A stretch of 38,575 nt of DNA from Phycisphaerae bacterium (GTDB lineage: Bacteria; Planctomycetota; Phycisphaerae; Sedimentisphaerales; Anaerobacaceae), in contig JAUWBI010000030.1 in assembly GCA_030601745.1 (NCBI GenBank), positions 1-38,575 on the forward strand, given 5' to 3'. The notes below the pieces were generated by a model. It searched no databases. It saw only the letters and a program-made list of their open reading frames with translations, and was not told the DNA's origin. The first letter of the stretch is position 1. Each line of letters starts with the position of its first letter. The translations under genes were made by a program, and so were the position numbers. Positions 1-7,642 of the stretch are shown here, piece after piece.

Positions 1-596
1 TCCTCCCTCATATGTTCAGCCGTATAGATGAGCTTATCAAGAATCAGATACCAGATTGTGATATTCAGAAGGCCGAAACCAACGACAATAAGGCCCATTA
101 CTGCGCCGGAACGAAAGGCAACCTGCAGTCCCTGGTTCAAACTCTTGCTGGCGCCTTGAGCAGTTCGGGACGAGGCGTTGGTCGCCGTCTTCATACCCAA
201 AAACCCGCAGAGTGCGCTGAAGAAGCCGGCCGTTAAAAAGGCTACAGGCACAAATGGGTTCTGCATACGTAAATATGCCAGAGCCGTAAAGACAATAAAG
301 AGAAACAGGAACACCAAGGCCACAACCTTATACTGACTGAACAGATATGCATAGGCCCCTTCACGGATGTGCCCGGCAATGGTAATCATCTTCTCATTGC
401 CTTCGGGGGCAGCCATCATCTTCTTGTAAAATATGTAGGCGACGACCAGAGCAGCCACCGAGGCCAGAGGGGCAATCCACCACTCCGTAGGAATGCCGGT
501 CGTAGCGGCTGATTCGCTGGCTTGCGACGCAAAGACCGTCGATGCCGGGGCAAGAAACGAAACCAAAAATGCGACGGAGTGCTTAAAAAATTTCAC
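1..596 (-). CDS. hppA: Membrane-bound ion-translocating pyrophosphatase, N-terminal part
   Basis: Partial gene: about 198 codons are present and the gene runs off the left edge. The product would be an integral-membrane pump that hydrolyses pyrophosphate to move protons or sodium ions. The frame starts at a GTG (594-596) preceded by AAGGAG at 8-nt spacing. The N-terminus has a signal-like hydrophobic segment (residues 1-23), then TEWWIAPLASVAALVVAYIF, and the family motifs GNEKM, IREGAYAYL, GFLGMKTATNASSRTA and GAVMGLIVVGFGLL. The catalytic DX7KXE region would lie beyond the edge, so Na+ versus H+ specificity and K+ dependence cannot be judged. It is transcribed away from argJ, which ends 167 bp upstream. 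Family assignment is firm. Confidence 0.9.
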   Translation of the reverse strand, partial: MKFFKHSVAFLVSFLAPASTVFASQASESAATTGIPTEWWIAPLASVAALVVAYIFYKKMMAAPEGNEKMITIAGHIREGAYAYLFSQYKVVALVFLFLFIVFTALAYLRMQNPFVPVAFLTAGFFSALCGFLGMKTATNASSRTAQGASKSLNQGLQVAFRSGAVMGLIVVGFGLLNITIWYLILDKLIYTAEHMRE

Positions 597-763
597 TTTT
601 CCCGCTCCTTGTAGAATTTAGCTATATTTTTCCTATACACACATCCTTATGTGCACAAAATACATAAAATCGCCTGCAGTTTAACCAAACAGAGATGTTC
701 TTCAAGTGTTTTGTTGTGGTAAATTCAAATAAAAAAGAAGAGCACTTACGCACTTGTCCACTG

Positions 764-2017
764 TTACGTGTGGTAATCCGCGTTGATTGTAACATATTCA
801 GCGCTTAAATCGCAGCCGTAGCAAAAATCACTTTGCTTGCCTGCGCCTAAATCGACTGCTATTGTGTGTTCTGTTTGTGAAACGATTTTACTGGCCCTTT
901 TTGCATCAAACTTTTTAGGGGCACCGTTTTTAAAGACGGTTATATCGCCGAGTTTACAGGAGAGCTTATTAGGGTTCAATTTTACGCCTGCTGAACCGAC
1001 TGCACAGATAATTCTGCCCCAGTTTGGGTCGCCGCCTCCCACCGCACATTTTACCAGCGGATAATCAGCTATCGCCCTGCTCGCTCTTGTAGCATCGGCT
1101 TTTGTAGCCGCACCTTTGACAACGACCTTGAACATCCGCGTTGCACCTTCGGCATCGAGGGCCATCTGTTTGACTAAATCGTCGCACAAATCCACCAATG
1201 CCCCGGCGAATTTTTTATATCGCGGGCATCGGCTCACTATTGACCGATTGCCAGCTAAGCCGGAGGCAAGAATTATAGCGGTATCATTAGTGCTTTGATG
1301 ACCGTCAACAGTCAGCTTGTTTAGCGAATTGTCGATAGCGGTCTTCAAAGCTCTCGCCAGCAGCGGTTTTGTCATAGCGGCATCGGTGGTAATAAAACAA
1401 AGCGTTGTTGCCATATTAGGAGCAATCATACCGGCTCCTTTGACCGCACCGGCTATCGTAATTTTTTTGCCGGAAATTTCGAGTCGACGGACGGCCTGTT
1501 TCGGCTTGGTGTCGGTTGTCATTATCGCCTTTGCAAAATCCAGCCCGGCTTTAGATGAAGCTGAAAGGTTCTCCGCCGCTTTTGAAATACCTGCGACAAT
1601 CTTTTTGATCGGCAACTGCTTGCCAATAATACCCGTAGAAGCAACCAGGACATTTCGTCCCTCCTCCTTCGTCTCTCGTCTCTCGTATTTCGTATGTCGT
1701 TCGAGATACGCTTCACGCTTCACGAAATACGCTGTTTTAGCACACATTGTTATTGCATTTTTAATTCCTGCCTGGCCGGTGCAGGTATTAGCATTGCCGG
1801 AATTGACAACTACCGTGCAGATTTCGGGGCTTTTTATATGCTCTTTGCTCACAGTCACCGCTGCCGACACAATTTTGTTGGTTGTAAAGACCGCCGTCGT
1901 CTTCGCACCGCTCGGACAGACAAGTAGTGCCAAATCGGGCTTGCCTGATTTCTTAATCCCGCAGCGCATCCCCGCCGCCAAAAACCCTCTCGGACTGGTT
2001 ATAGTGTTGTTGTTCAT
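764..2017 (-). CDS. argJ: Glutamate N-acetyltransferase / ornithine acetyltransferase
   Basis: ArgJ moves the acetyl group from N-acetylornithine to glutamate in the cyclic arginine pathway; the bifunctional form also uses acetyl-CoA. The 417-residue length is typical. The self-cleavage region is KGAGMIAPNMATTLCFITTD, with T204 the expected nucleophile of the A-T cleavage site. VDGHQSTNDT and the C-terminal GGDPNWGRI and YVTINADY motifs are present. Residues about 98-121 (FVKREAYLERHTKYERRETK and following) replace the short loop usually found before VLVASTG. They make this stretch roughly 16-17 residues longer than in the relatives I can recall, and they are encoded by an intergenic-type repeat (separate entry). 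The start MNNNTITSPRGF fits the family. argC lies 5.6 kb away on the same strand. Confidence 0.95.
   Translation of the reverse strand: MNNNTITSPRGFLAAGMRCGIKKSGKPDLALLVCPSGAKTTAVFTTNKIVSAAVTVSKEHIKSPEICTVVVNSGNANTCTGQAGIKNAITMCAKTAYFVKREAYLERHTKYERRETKEEGRNVLVASTGIIGKQLPIKKIVAGISKAAENLSASSKAGLDFAKAIMTTDTKPKQAVRRLEISGKKITIAGAVKGAGMIAPNMATTLCFITTDAAMTKPLLARALKTAIDNSLNKLTVDGHQSTNDTAIILASGLAGNRSIVSRCPRYKKFAGALVDLCDDLVKQMALDAEGATRMFKVVVKGAATKADATRASRAIADYPLVKCAVGGGDPNWGRIICAVGSAGVKLNPNKLSCKLGDITVFKNGAPKKFDAKRASKIVSQTEHTIAVDLGAGKQSDFCYGCDLSAEYVTINADYHT
1655..1726. repeat. In-frame repeat insertion inside argJ
   Basis: This stretch of argJ is built from the words ACGAGATACG, CTTCACG and GTCTCTCGTCTCTCG. 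The same words occur in intergenic DNA at 13707-13740, 18370-18412, 23160-23178 and 25125-25165. Inside argJ they encode a basic, charged segment where other ArgJ proteins have a short loop. No stop codon is created and the frame is kept. I could not identify clean target-site duplications, so the exact ends are uncertain. Confidence 0.7.
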
Positions 2018-2057
2018 AGTATTTAGTCGTTAGTATGGAGCCAGCGGGCGATTGTGT

Positions 2058-2402
2058 TTACAAACTCTTTTCCGCTGTGAAGTATTTGTTCGGCCTCACC
2101 CCCTCTCTTCGCAGATTCAGCACCAATGGGCTGTTAAGCGTGGCGTAATCTTTCTCTGAGACAGGATAAACCGATAGTAACACGCCGTAGGCCAGATTAA
2201 TTTCCGTAATTATATCAATCATCCGGTCTATTTCTTTACCTGGGACGACGTCGCCTTCGAGCACAATTGCCAGGTCAATATCCAAATCCTGCGTTGCTTC
2301 TTCCCTTGCCCAGGAACCGAAAAGAACGATGCTTCTCAGCCGTTTGCCGTATAATTTCCCTATCCTTTCCCTGAATTCTTTGAGTATCTGTTCTATTTCC
2401 AT
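2058..2402 (-). CDS. MNT-type minimal nucleotidyltransferase (MntA-like)
   Basis: This is a 114-residue protein of the DNA polymerase beta-like nucleotidyltransferase superfamily. The motif VLFGSWAREE (GS at residues 29-30) is followed by LDIDLAIVL, in which D41 and D43 are the expected metal ligands. Proteins of this size and motif usually act as the antitoxin of a HEPN-MNT pair by AMPylating the HEPN toxin. No HEPN gene is visible next to it: argJ follows after 40 bp and the 272 bp upstream hold no convincing gene. A CAGGAG Shine-Dalgarno lies just before the ATG. It is therefore either an orphan antitoxin or a nucleotidyltransferase with another target. Fold assignment is confident; the role is inferred. 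Confidence 0.85.
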   Translation of the reverse strand: MEIEQILKEFRERIGKLYGKRLRSIVLFGSWAREEATQDLDIDLAIVLEGDVVPGKEIDRMIDIITEINLAYGVLLSVYPVSEKDYATLNSPLVLNLRREGVRPNKYFTAEKSL

Positions 2403-2478
2403 AATCTACTCCTGAGTATTTCATCCGAAGCAATTATATACTCTAATAGTGTTATTTGCCATCTTCGTTCTCCTTTTG

Positions 2479-2501
2479 TCATTCCTGCGCAAGCAGGAAT
2501 C
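2479..2501. repeat. REP-like palindrome (TTCCTGC/GCAGGAA)
   Basis: This is a stem ATTCCTGC / GCAGGAAT around GCAA in the gap between two minus-strand genes. The same palindrome with a GAAA loop is at 32240-32262. Related forms occur at 25082-25102 (CCCCTGCGAAAGCAGGGG), at 27448-27492 and at 37470-37492. It belongs to the dispersed TTCCTGCG-AAGCAGGAA palindromes known from many bacterial genomes. The rest of the 2403-2674 gap holds nothing else I can identify. Confidence 0.75.
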
Positions 2502-2674
2502 TATTTAACTGCAGAAATTCTAATGTAAAATGCAAAGATAGTCTACAACAGAAAGAAAAAACGGCTTTACCTTTCCGCTGGCCAGTATCATATCTATCTA
2601 TAATTTTCTGTTTGAACAGTTGAAATGGTAATCAAATGAGCACTATGAGATTGGTAGCTGCTCCAATTCGTTTC

Positions 2675-3949
2675 CTATTTGTCTAAGGTCACGTACACGT
2701 AATCCGGACTGAAAATTTCACACTTGGGTGAAAAGAACCGCAGACCGCGTATTACAACTTGCCTACTTTGCCCAGCGCCGAAAAAGAACCGCCATTTTTG
2801 CGCAGTGTGTTCGGTAAAGCAGACACACGCGTCCGGCGAAGAGACTTCCTCGTTGCAAACGTTGGCAAAGCCACCGCCATCTTTTGCCTGAATACGCACA
2901 GCTTTGACAGGATGATATTTTCCACCGCACCGTGAGTGGATTCCTATCTTGGCTAATGTAACCGAAACAGGGAATGTAACATCTACTGAGACCCAGCCAT
3001 CTTTGGCAATACCTGATAGCCACATGCTTTTAGGGTCCAGGTCAATTAGGCTTTTGTTATTTCGATACTTTTCCGTTCTGATTATGCAGTGTACAATGTT
3101 TGATACTGAGCTGTTTTCCATCTCACCACTACTCGTTCTGACATCAACCACGTATGGCTTCCATGCGGGGACATCCCACTTGGGTATACCAGCTAACTTC
3201 CGTGACATCCTATACCCGGAAGGCACATCAATTTCTGGTTTGAAATAAAGATTGGGAAAAACTTTTTTGTTCATACTCAAAAGTCTAATTTCTTCAGGTA
3301 TCAGAATCCCTCTTGTTTTAGGAGGCCTAAAACCGCTCCACAGAATCGTTTTATTGCGTGACATAATGGATAGACTTGTCTGCATGTCATATCCAAATGA
3401 ACCTACATGTGGGAGTCCAAAGCTATGGCCGAGTTCATGCTGGATAGTGCCCTGGATATTTCGCCAATGGTCAAGGCGATGAGAAGCAAATACAGATAGT
3501 CCGCCCCCTCCATTCAGCCCCCCATTGAATGGACGACCCCGTGGGCCATGAAATTCTTCCCGCGGACTCATAATCACAACAAGCAGAATATAGGGACAGT
3601 TAAACCGGTTCAGCCCGAACTCGTCGAAGATTTCAACAATAATGTTCTGGATACATTTATCGTCAGTTTTATAATGGTCGAGTGTAAATTTGCCCTTGAC
3701 AATGGGTGGTGGCCCCTTGACAATGGTGAACATATCTCGATCTTTTAGCATCTGCTTGTAGCATTTCTGTGCCAGCTTCAGGTGCTTAGTGAGTTTCAAT
3801 TGTTGTTGCTTTGTCGGACCTACTGTTCCCTTGGGCACAAAGAATACGGGCAAGACATCAACATGACATGGTACTTCGCCTTCCGGCAAAGCTCTACTGA
3901 AAACGAACACCAACGACAGGACATCGAAAATGAAAAGAATCTTAAACAT
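2675..3949 (-). CDS. Secreted metzincin metalloprotease with C-terminal discoidin-like domain
   Basis: This is a 424-residue exported protein. Residues 1-20 form a hydrophobic signal segment. The zinc site is HELGHSFGLPH at residues 171-181, with H171, H175 and H181 as ligands and E172 as general base. SIMS (M196) after it fits the Met-turn, so this is a metzincin zinc endopeptidase. Residues about 300-407 look like an F5/8 type C (discoidin) domain, with DLDPKSMWLSG at its start, a central WVSVDVTFPVSVTLAKIGIH and a closing VIRGLRFF. Such domains bind sugars or surfaces. It probably acts outside the cytoplasmic membrane on proteins or glycoproteins. It is flanked on both sides by small nucleotidyltransferases but shows no operon link to them. 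The substrate is unknown. Confidence 0.8.
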   Translation of the reverse strand: MFKILFIFDVLSLVFVFSRALPEGEVPCHVDVLPVFFVPKGTVGPTKQQQLKLTKHLKLAQKCYKQMLKDRDMFTIVKGPPPIVKGKFTLDHYKTDDKCIQNIIVEIFDEFGLNRFNCPYILLVVIMSPREEFHGPRGRPFNGGLNGGGGLSVFASHRLDHWRNIQGTIQHELGHSFGLPHVGSFGYDMQTSLSIMSRNKTILWSGFRPPKTRGILIPEEIRLLSMNKKVFPNLYFKPEIDVPSGYRMSRKLAGIPKWDVPAWKPYVVDVRTSSGEMENSSVSNIVHCIIRTEKYRNNKSLIDLDPKSMWLSGIAKDGWVSVDVTFPVSVTLAKIGIHSRCGGKYHPVKAVRIQAKDGGGFANVCNEEVSSPDACVCFTEHTAQKWRFFFGAGQSRQVVIRGLRFFSPKCEIFSPDYVYVTLDK

Positions 3950-4095
3950 CGTTCTGGCTATTTCCTAAGTAACGCAACAGAGACAGTTACCTATTTTCAC
4001 TTCTGCAGTATTTACTTACAGCCAAACCATCTCATTCGTAAAAAATGACGAATCCAGCGGGTACTTTACTATTTCGCCTTCGTTGTGATGCTTTA

Positions 4096-4647
4096 CTATT
4101 TCAGCAAACTATTAAACTTTTCTAATATCCCTTCGTGTTCAGAAAGCTTACCAAACTCTGAAAGCCACCCTCTGATATATTTAAGGTCAATCGAATTTTT
4201 GTTCTTGATTAATATATTTCTTACGTCTTCCTCATCGACAGCTCTTCCTGCTATCATCTTATGAATAATAACATCTTCGCAAGATGCAAATTTCACCGGA
4301 TAACCACTCATCACAACCTCATTTGTCCTGCTAATAGCTTGCGCTTCATATTCAGTAAAGGAAAAAATAAAATCCACGCGTATTCTTAACTCTGGCTCTT
4401 CTGCAGGAAGTACTTTAGTTTCTCTCGCAAAATCCTCCGGATTTTCAGGTAGAATTTTTAACCCTAACTTCCTGCATATCCCCTCAATTAACTGGAATTT
4501 ATCCGTATCTACTCCCAATGTTATATCTATATCTCGTGTCAGGCGCGGGGTTCCGTATAAGAGCACGGCCTGGCCGCCGATAATCATATAAGGAACTTTA
4601 TCTTCGTCTAAACGTTGAGCTATCTTTTTTATCAGTCTTTCTATCAC
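4096..4647 (-). CDS. Nucleotidyltransferase (AbiEii/DUF6036-like)
   Basis: This 183-residue protein has the nucleotidyltransferase signature MIIGGQAVLLYG (GG at 24-25) followed by TRDIDITLG, in which D39 and D41 are the metal-binding acidic residues. A third acidic residue is likely in RIRVDFIF. The gene starts with GTG and overlaps the stop of the upstream 67-codon gene by 4 nt (GTGA), so the two are translationally coupled. Relatives of this type occur in two-gene modules resembling AbiE or other toxin-antitoxin systems, where this subunit would be the nucleotidyltransferase. Fold is confident; toxin role is inference. Confidence 0.85.
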   Translation of the reverse strand: MIERLIKKIAQRLDEDKVPYMIIGGQAVLLYGTPRLTRDIDITLGVDTDKFQLIEGICRKLGLKILPENPEDFARETKVLPAEEPELRIRVDFIFSFTEYEAQAISRTNEVVMSGYPVKFASCEDVIIHKMIAGRAVDEEDVRNILIKNKNSIDLKYIRGWLSEFGKLSEHEGILEKFNSLLK

Positions 4648-4847
4648 GACGGTAATCCATTTATCGCTTTGGCAATCCTCAAATCAACTTCCAGGCCCTC
4701 TAAGATATTTTCAGAATTGATAATCCCTAAAGACACGGCTTCCTTGTGCAGTGCTTCGTATATAGAAAGGGCCTTTTTATGGGAAATATTTTCCTCCTTG
4801 ATTAATTTTTGATAAAACTTGTTCAGTTTATGCTTATTTCTTACCAT
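4644..4847 (-). CDS. Small helical partner of the nucleotidyltransferase
   Basis: This is a 67-residue, charged, predicted all-helical protein (NKFYQKLIKEENISHKKALS, then IYEALHKEAVSLGI and VDLRIAKAINGL). Its stop overlaps the GTG start of the downstream nucleotidyltransferase by 4 nt, so the two form one unit. I do not recognise a named domain. The arrangement of a small upstream protein coupled to a GG-type nucleotidyltransferase is typical of toxin-antitoxin-like modules, with this one the likely regulator or specificity partner. Confidence 0.7.
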   Translation of the reverse strand: MVRNKHKLNKFYQKLIKEENISHKKALSIYEALHKEAVSLGIINSENILEGLEVDLRIAKAINGLPS

Positions 4848-4868
4848 TACAAAGAAGTTCGCTCCTAT

Positions 4869-5222
4869 TTAAAGCCATACCACCTCGCCGAGAACATGGC
4901 AAATCCACGGGGTTCTTTCCTGTTTCATCTTCTCTATTTCCTTAACGGTGTAAGGAAAAACATCGCAGGCCACGGACAGATTCTCCGGAAGATAATCAGG
5001 AATTCTGTCCAGGAAACGCTTGGAGCTTTTGCGCAAAATTATCAGCAAGTCCACATCACTCGCCGGCCCGAAAGTCTCAGTAGCATAAGAGCCAAACAGC
5101 CCTATCTTTTCTACTTCCGGCCAGCTTTGCTTAAGTTTTTCGGCATAATCTTTTAATTGACGCAAAACCTTGTCTTTATCGGCGAAGAAAACTTTTACAA
5201 AATCTGATGATTTCTCAAGCAT
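4869..5222 (-). CDS. MNT-type nucleotidyltransferase domain protein
   Basis: Residues are counted from the internal ATG at 5222 (117 residues). The frame is open up to an ATG at 5279, but that start has no Shine-Dalgarno and lies only 9 bp from the preceding stop, so I prefer MLEKSSDF. The motif IGLFGSYATETFG (GS at 44-45) is followed by ASDVDLLIIL, with D56 and D58 as expected metal ligands. This is the third pol-beta-fold protein within 3.2 kb. No HEPN partner is adjacent: upstream is a nitrilase-family gene and downstream the 67/183-residue pair. It may be an orphan antitoxin. Confidence 0.75.
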   Translation of the reverse strand: MLEKSSDFVKVFFADKDKVLRQLKDYAEKLKQSWPEVEKIGLFGSYATETFGPASDVDLLIILRKSSKRFLDRIPDYLPENLSVACDVFPYTVKEIEKMKQERTPWICHVLGEVVWL

Positions 5223-5288
5223 ACTAAGATTATAACCCCAGATAGCCCTTTTAGCCAGGCGTTTTTTGCGCTGGAACATGACTGCTGT

Positions 5289-6128
5289 CTAAAGACTTGT
5301 TGTGTTTCTTGAGCGCCGGTCTTTAATTGCTTTCGGGCCATTGCCAAGAACTCCCTTAATCGCCATATCTCTAAAATCAGCCATTGGGTCATAGAATTTC
5401 TTTTTCAGCTCGACCGTATTGACCATCACGCCGGCCCGATTGCGCTTGAGCTGGCGGGCAATTTTGCCGTCCGGCGCAATTATGCACGATGGATACGGTG
5501 AATAGTACCCGCTTGAGTTTGCCATACTCACCCAGAAATAATTCGTCGCCGCCCGGCACTGCATCGTCTGCCGCATAATATGAGTGTGCACACTTGGGCC
5601 CTTCTGCCGGGCGTTGTAAAACGACTGGAAAATGCAATTGACTTTTTGTTTATACAACTGCCTGTAAATCTCCGGAAACCGCAAATCAAAGCATATCAGC
5701 AGCGAGCATTTTACGCCATTAACGGTAAAATTCACAAATCTATCACCCGGCGTCAATCGCCGCAAATCGCCTTTAGTGCAGAATCTCTTGTCGTAGCGGT
5801 CAACGATTTTGCCGTCCGGCCCTATCAGATACAAACTGTTATGCGGTTTGTTCGGCCTGGTCAATTTGTGCGTACTGCCCAGCACAACCCAAAGGCGGAG
5901 CTGCCCGGCAAGGGCCATAATATTCTCTGTCTCATCTTTGAGCAATTGCCAATCGTATCCGTTGAAAGTGCTAAAGTCGGTGCCAACATAGCCGCTGAGC
6001 GCACATTCCGAAAAATGAACAATATCCGCTTTTTCCTTTTTTGCTCTTTGCAGGAAATTGCGGATTTGCCGGGCGTTCCGTCTTATGGAACTACTCACCG
6101 CAAACTGACACGTCGCAACTTTCAACAT
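5289..6128 (-). CDS. Carbon-nitrogen hydrolase (nitrilase superfamily)
   Basis: This 279-residue protein covers the whole domain of the nitrilase/amidase superfamily. The catalytic triad is visible as E41 in FSECALSG, K114 in RYDKRFC and C146 in LLICFDLRFPE. The family cleaves C-N bonds of nitriles, amides or carbamoyl groups, and the exact substrate cannot be read from the sequence. The C-terminal tail RRSRNTTSL is short and basic. It lies 59 bp downstream of the beta-propeller gene on the same strand, so co-transcription is possible. Confidence 0.9.
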   Translation of the reverse strand: MLKVATCQFAVSSSIRRNARQIRNFLQRAKKEKADIVHFSECALSGYVGTDFSTFNGYDWQLLKDETENIMALAGQLRLWVVLGSTHKLTRPNKPHNSLYLIGPDGKIVDRYDKRFCTKGDLRRLTPGDRFVNFTVNGVKCSLLICFDLRFPEIYRQLYKQKVNCIFQSFYNARQKGPSVHTHIMRQTMQCRAATNYFWVSMANSSGYYSPYPSCIIAPDGKIARQLKRNRAGVMVNTVELKKKFYDPMADFRDMAIKGVLGNGPKAIKDRRSRNTTSL

Positions 6129-6187
6129 ACCGGCAAATTAATACCCAAACCATACCACGTCAACCAAAAACGGGGGACTGTCGCCGA

Positions 6188-7561
6188 CTATGGTTGAGCC
6201 TTGGCAGGCAGGCTGGCCATATCACACCAGATCACTTCGTTGCTCATAATATCTTTATTCGTCTTACCTCGCGGTCCGTGAGTGTAAATCAACGCCGGGA
6301 CCTTTATCGGCTCGCTTCTGGTGGGCCGCTCTAAGTTGGGCAGCCAGTTCGCAGCAGAATCATCGGCGCAAGACACCTCAAACACGCTAAACGTCCGGCC
6401 CTGGTCCTTCGACACAAGCAAAGCAACCTCCGCGGATGGGTGCCCCCAAAACGCCAGCTCGTCTCCGGTACCGCTCTGCACCGTGGTTACCACCATGTAC
6501 ATCGCGCCGTCTCGCCCGAATACGATACTGCCGGGCGTCTTCACCCCCCGGTCCTTCCATTTTCGCTTAATCACCGGCAGCAGCGGTATTTTCTGCCATT
6601 TACCCTCTGCGGTCAGCCGAGCGACCCACGCCTCGAAAGGCTCCCTATCCATACGCGAGTAGAGCACCCACGGAACACCCTCAGGATCCAACGCAATATT
6701 ACCGGGACGAAAGTTCGTCGGCCCTTCTACCGTCGCCGAGCCATCCACAATCTCAATCGTCGCCGGCGTTGCCGGCAGAGTAACACTCTCGCCGTCGCTC
6801 CGCTCCCAGGTCTTTCCTGCGTCCGGCGAACGCAGATAGCCTACCGCGTAACCGACTTCTGTTAGTGCTCTCTCAAATAGCATAAAGCTCATATGAAGCG
6901 TCTTTCCATCTCGCCCCAAAACCAGCGCCCCCTGCCAACGCGCATACCCCGAAGGAGCGTTGCCGTGGAGTATTGTTCGGGGTCCCTTCCACACGCCATT
7001 CACCGACTTCTCATACAGATTCAGTACCCACTGCCGCGTCCTGCTCTCCCTGCACACAAGCACAAGCTTGTCATCTGCCGTACAAACCAGCGACGAATAA
7101 GTACACTTCTTCCCGAATTGCACTTCTTCTGTCCATTGCGATGCATCGTTCGGCCGCACCGACCGCCGATACCGAAACGGATGATGATGTGGATAATAGA
7201 CGATGTGCAGATACCCGGAGCTATCGCACGTCAAAGAAGGCCCCCCATGGTTGTCGTAAGCCTCCCCAACAGTATAAACCGCCGACCACTCCCTCGTCCC
7301 CCGATCCAGCGTCTGAATCTTCACCAAAAACTTACCATTCTCCGAGTCCAGCCACGAAACATGCGTCTTTTCCCCAATAGTAACTATCTTATTAAATTCC
7401 GAATAAGCCGTAGCCCGCCCACAACCACGCTCAGAAAGCACCCTCAACGCAGACGACCCCATCACAGAAGCCCTCCGCCCCACACCGGCGCCACCACTCG
7501 GCTCCCCCACCCCGGCCAACACCACCACCATCACAACAACAATTCTCTCAAGACTTCTCAT
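6188..7561 (-). CDS. Exported BNR-4 beta-propeller protein, ulvan-lyase-like (PL24/PL25 type)
   Basis: I start at the ATG at 7561, which has GAGG 9 nt upstream; an in-frame ATG at 7576 has no ribosome site. The N-terminus is a signal peptide (RIVVVMVVVLAGVGEPSGGA). The body resembles BNR_4 seven-bladed propellers, with WLDSENGKF, GGPSLTCDSSGYLHIVYYPH and RSPDAGKTWERSDG. Counted from 7576, H110, H130, Y160 and R176 match the order and spacing (20 and 16 residues) of the catalytic His, His, Tyr and Arg that I recall for PL25 ulvan lyases. The enzyme would cut a uronic-acid-containing sulfated polysaccharide by beta-elimination. This fits the four sulfatases in the window. Lyase activity is inferred; the fold call is stronger. 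Confidence 0.7.
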   Translation of the reverse strand: MRSLERIVVVMVVVLAGVGEPSGGAGVGRRASVMGSSALRVLSERGCGRATAYSEFNKIVTIGEKTHVSWLDSENGKFLVKIQTLDRGTREWSAVYTVGEAYDNHGGPSLTCDSSGYLHIVYYPHHHPFRYRRSVRPNDASQWTEEVQFGKKCTYSSLVCTADDKLVLVCRESRTRQWVLNLYEKSVNGVWKGPRTILHGNAPSGYARWQGALVLGRDGKTLHMSFMLFERALTEVGYAVGYLRSPDAGKTWERSDGESVTLPATPATIEIVDGSATVEGPTNFRPGNIALDPEGVPWVLYSRMDREPFEAWVARLTAEGKWQKIPLLPVIKRKWKDRGVKTPGSIVFGRDGAMYMVVTTVQSGTGDELAFWGHPSAEVALLVSKDQGRTFSVFEVSCADDSAANWLPNLERPTRSEPIKVPALIYTHGPRGKTNKDIMSNEVIWCDMASLPAKAQP

Positions 7562-7642
7562 CGTCTGCAACCTCATATACCAAAATACGCGCCATCAAAC
7601 CCGTTATTGCCACGGCAAGTCCCATGGCGTAGCTGTCCCTGA

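Noticed and set aside
2393-2482. 29-codon frame overlapping the first MNT gene, as a HEPN relic or leader
   Set aside because: The start codon comes from the REP palindrome and no HEPN motif (RxxxxH) is present; too short to support.
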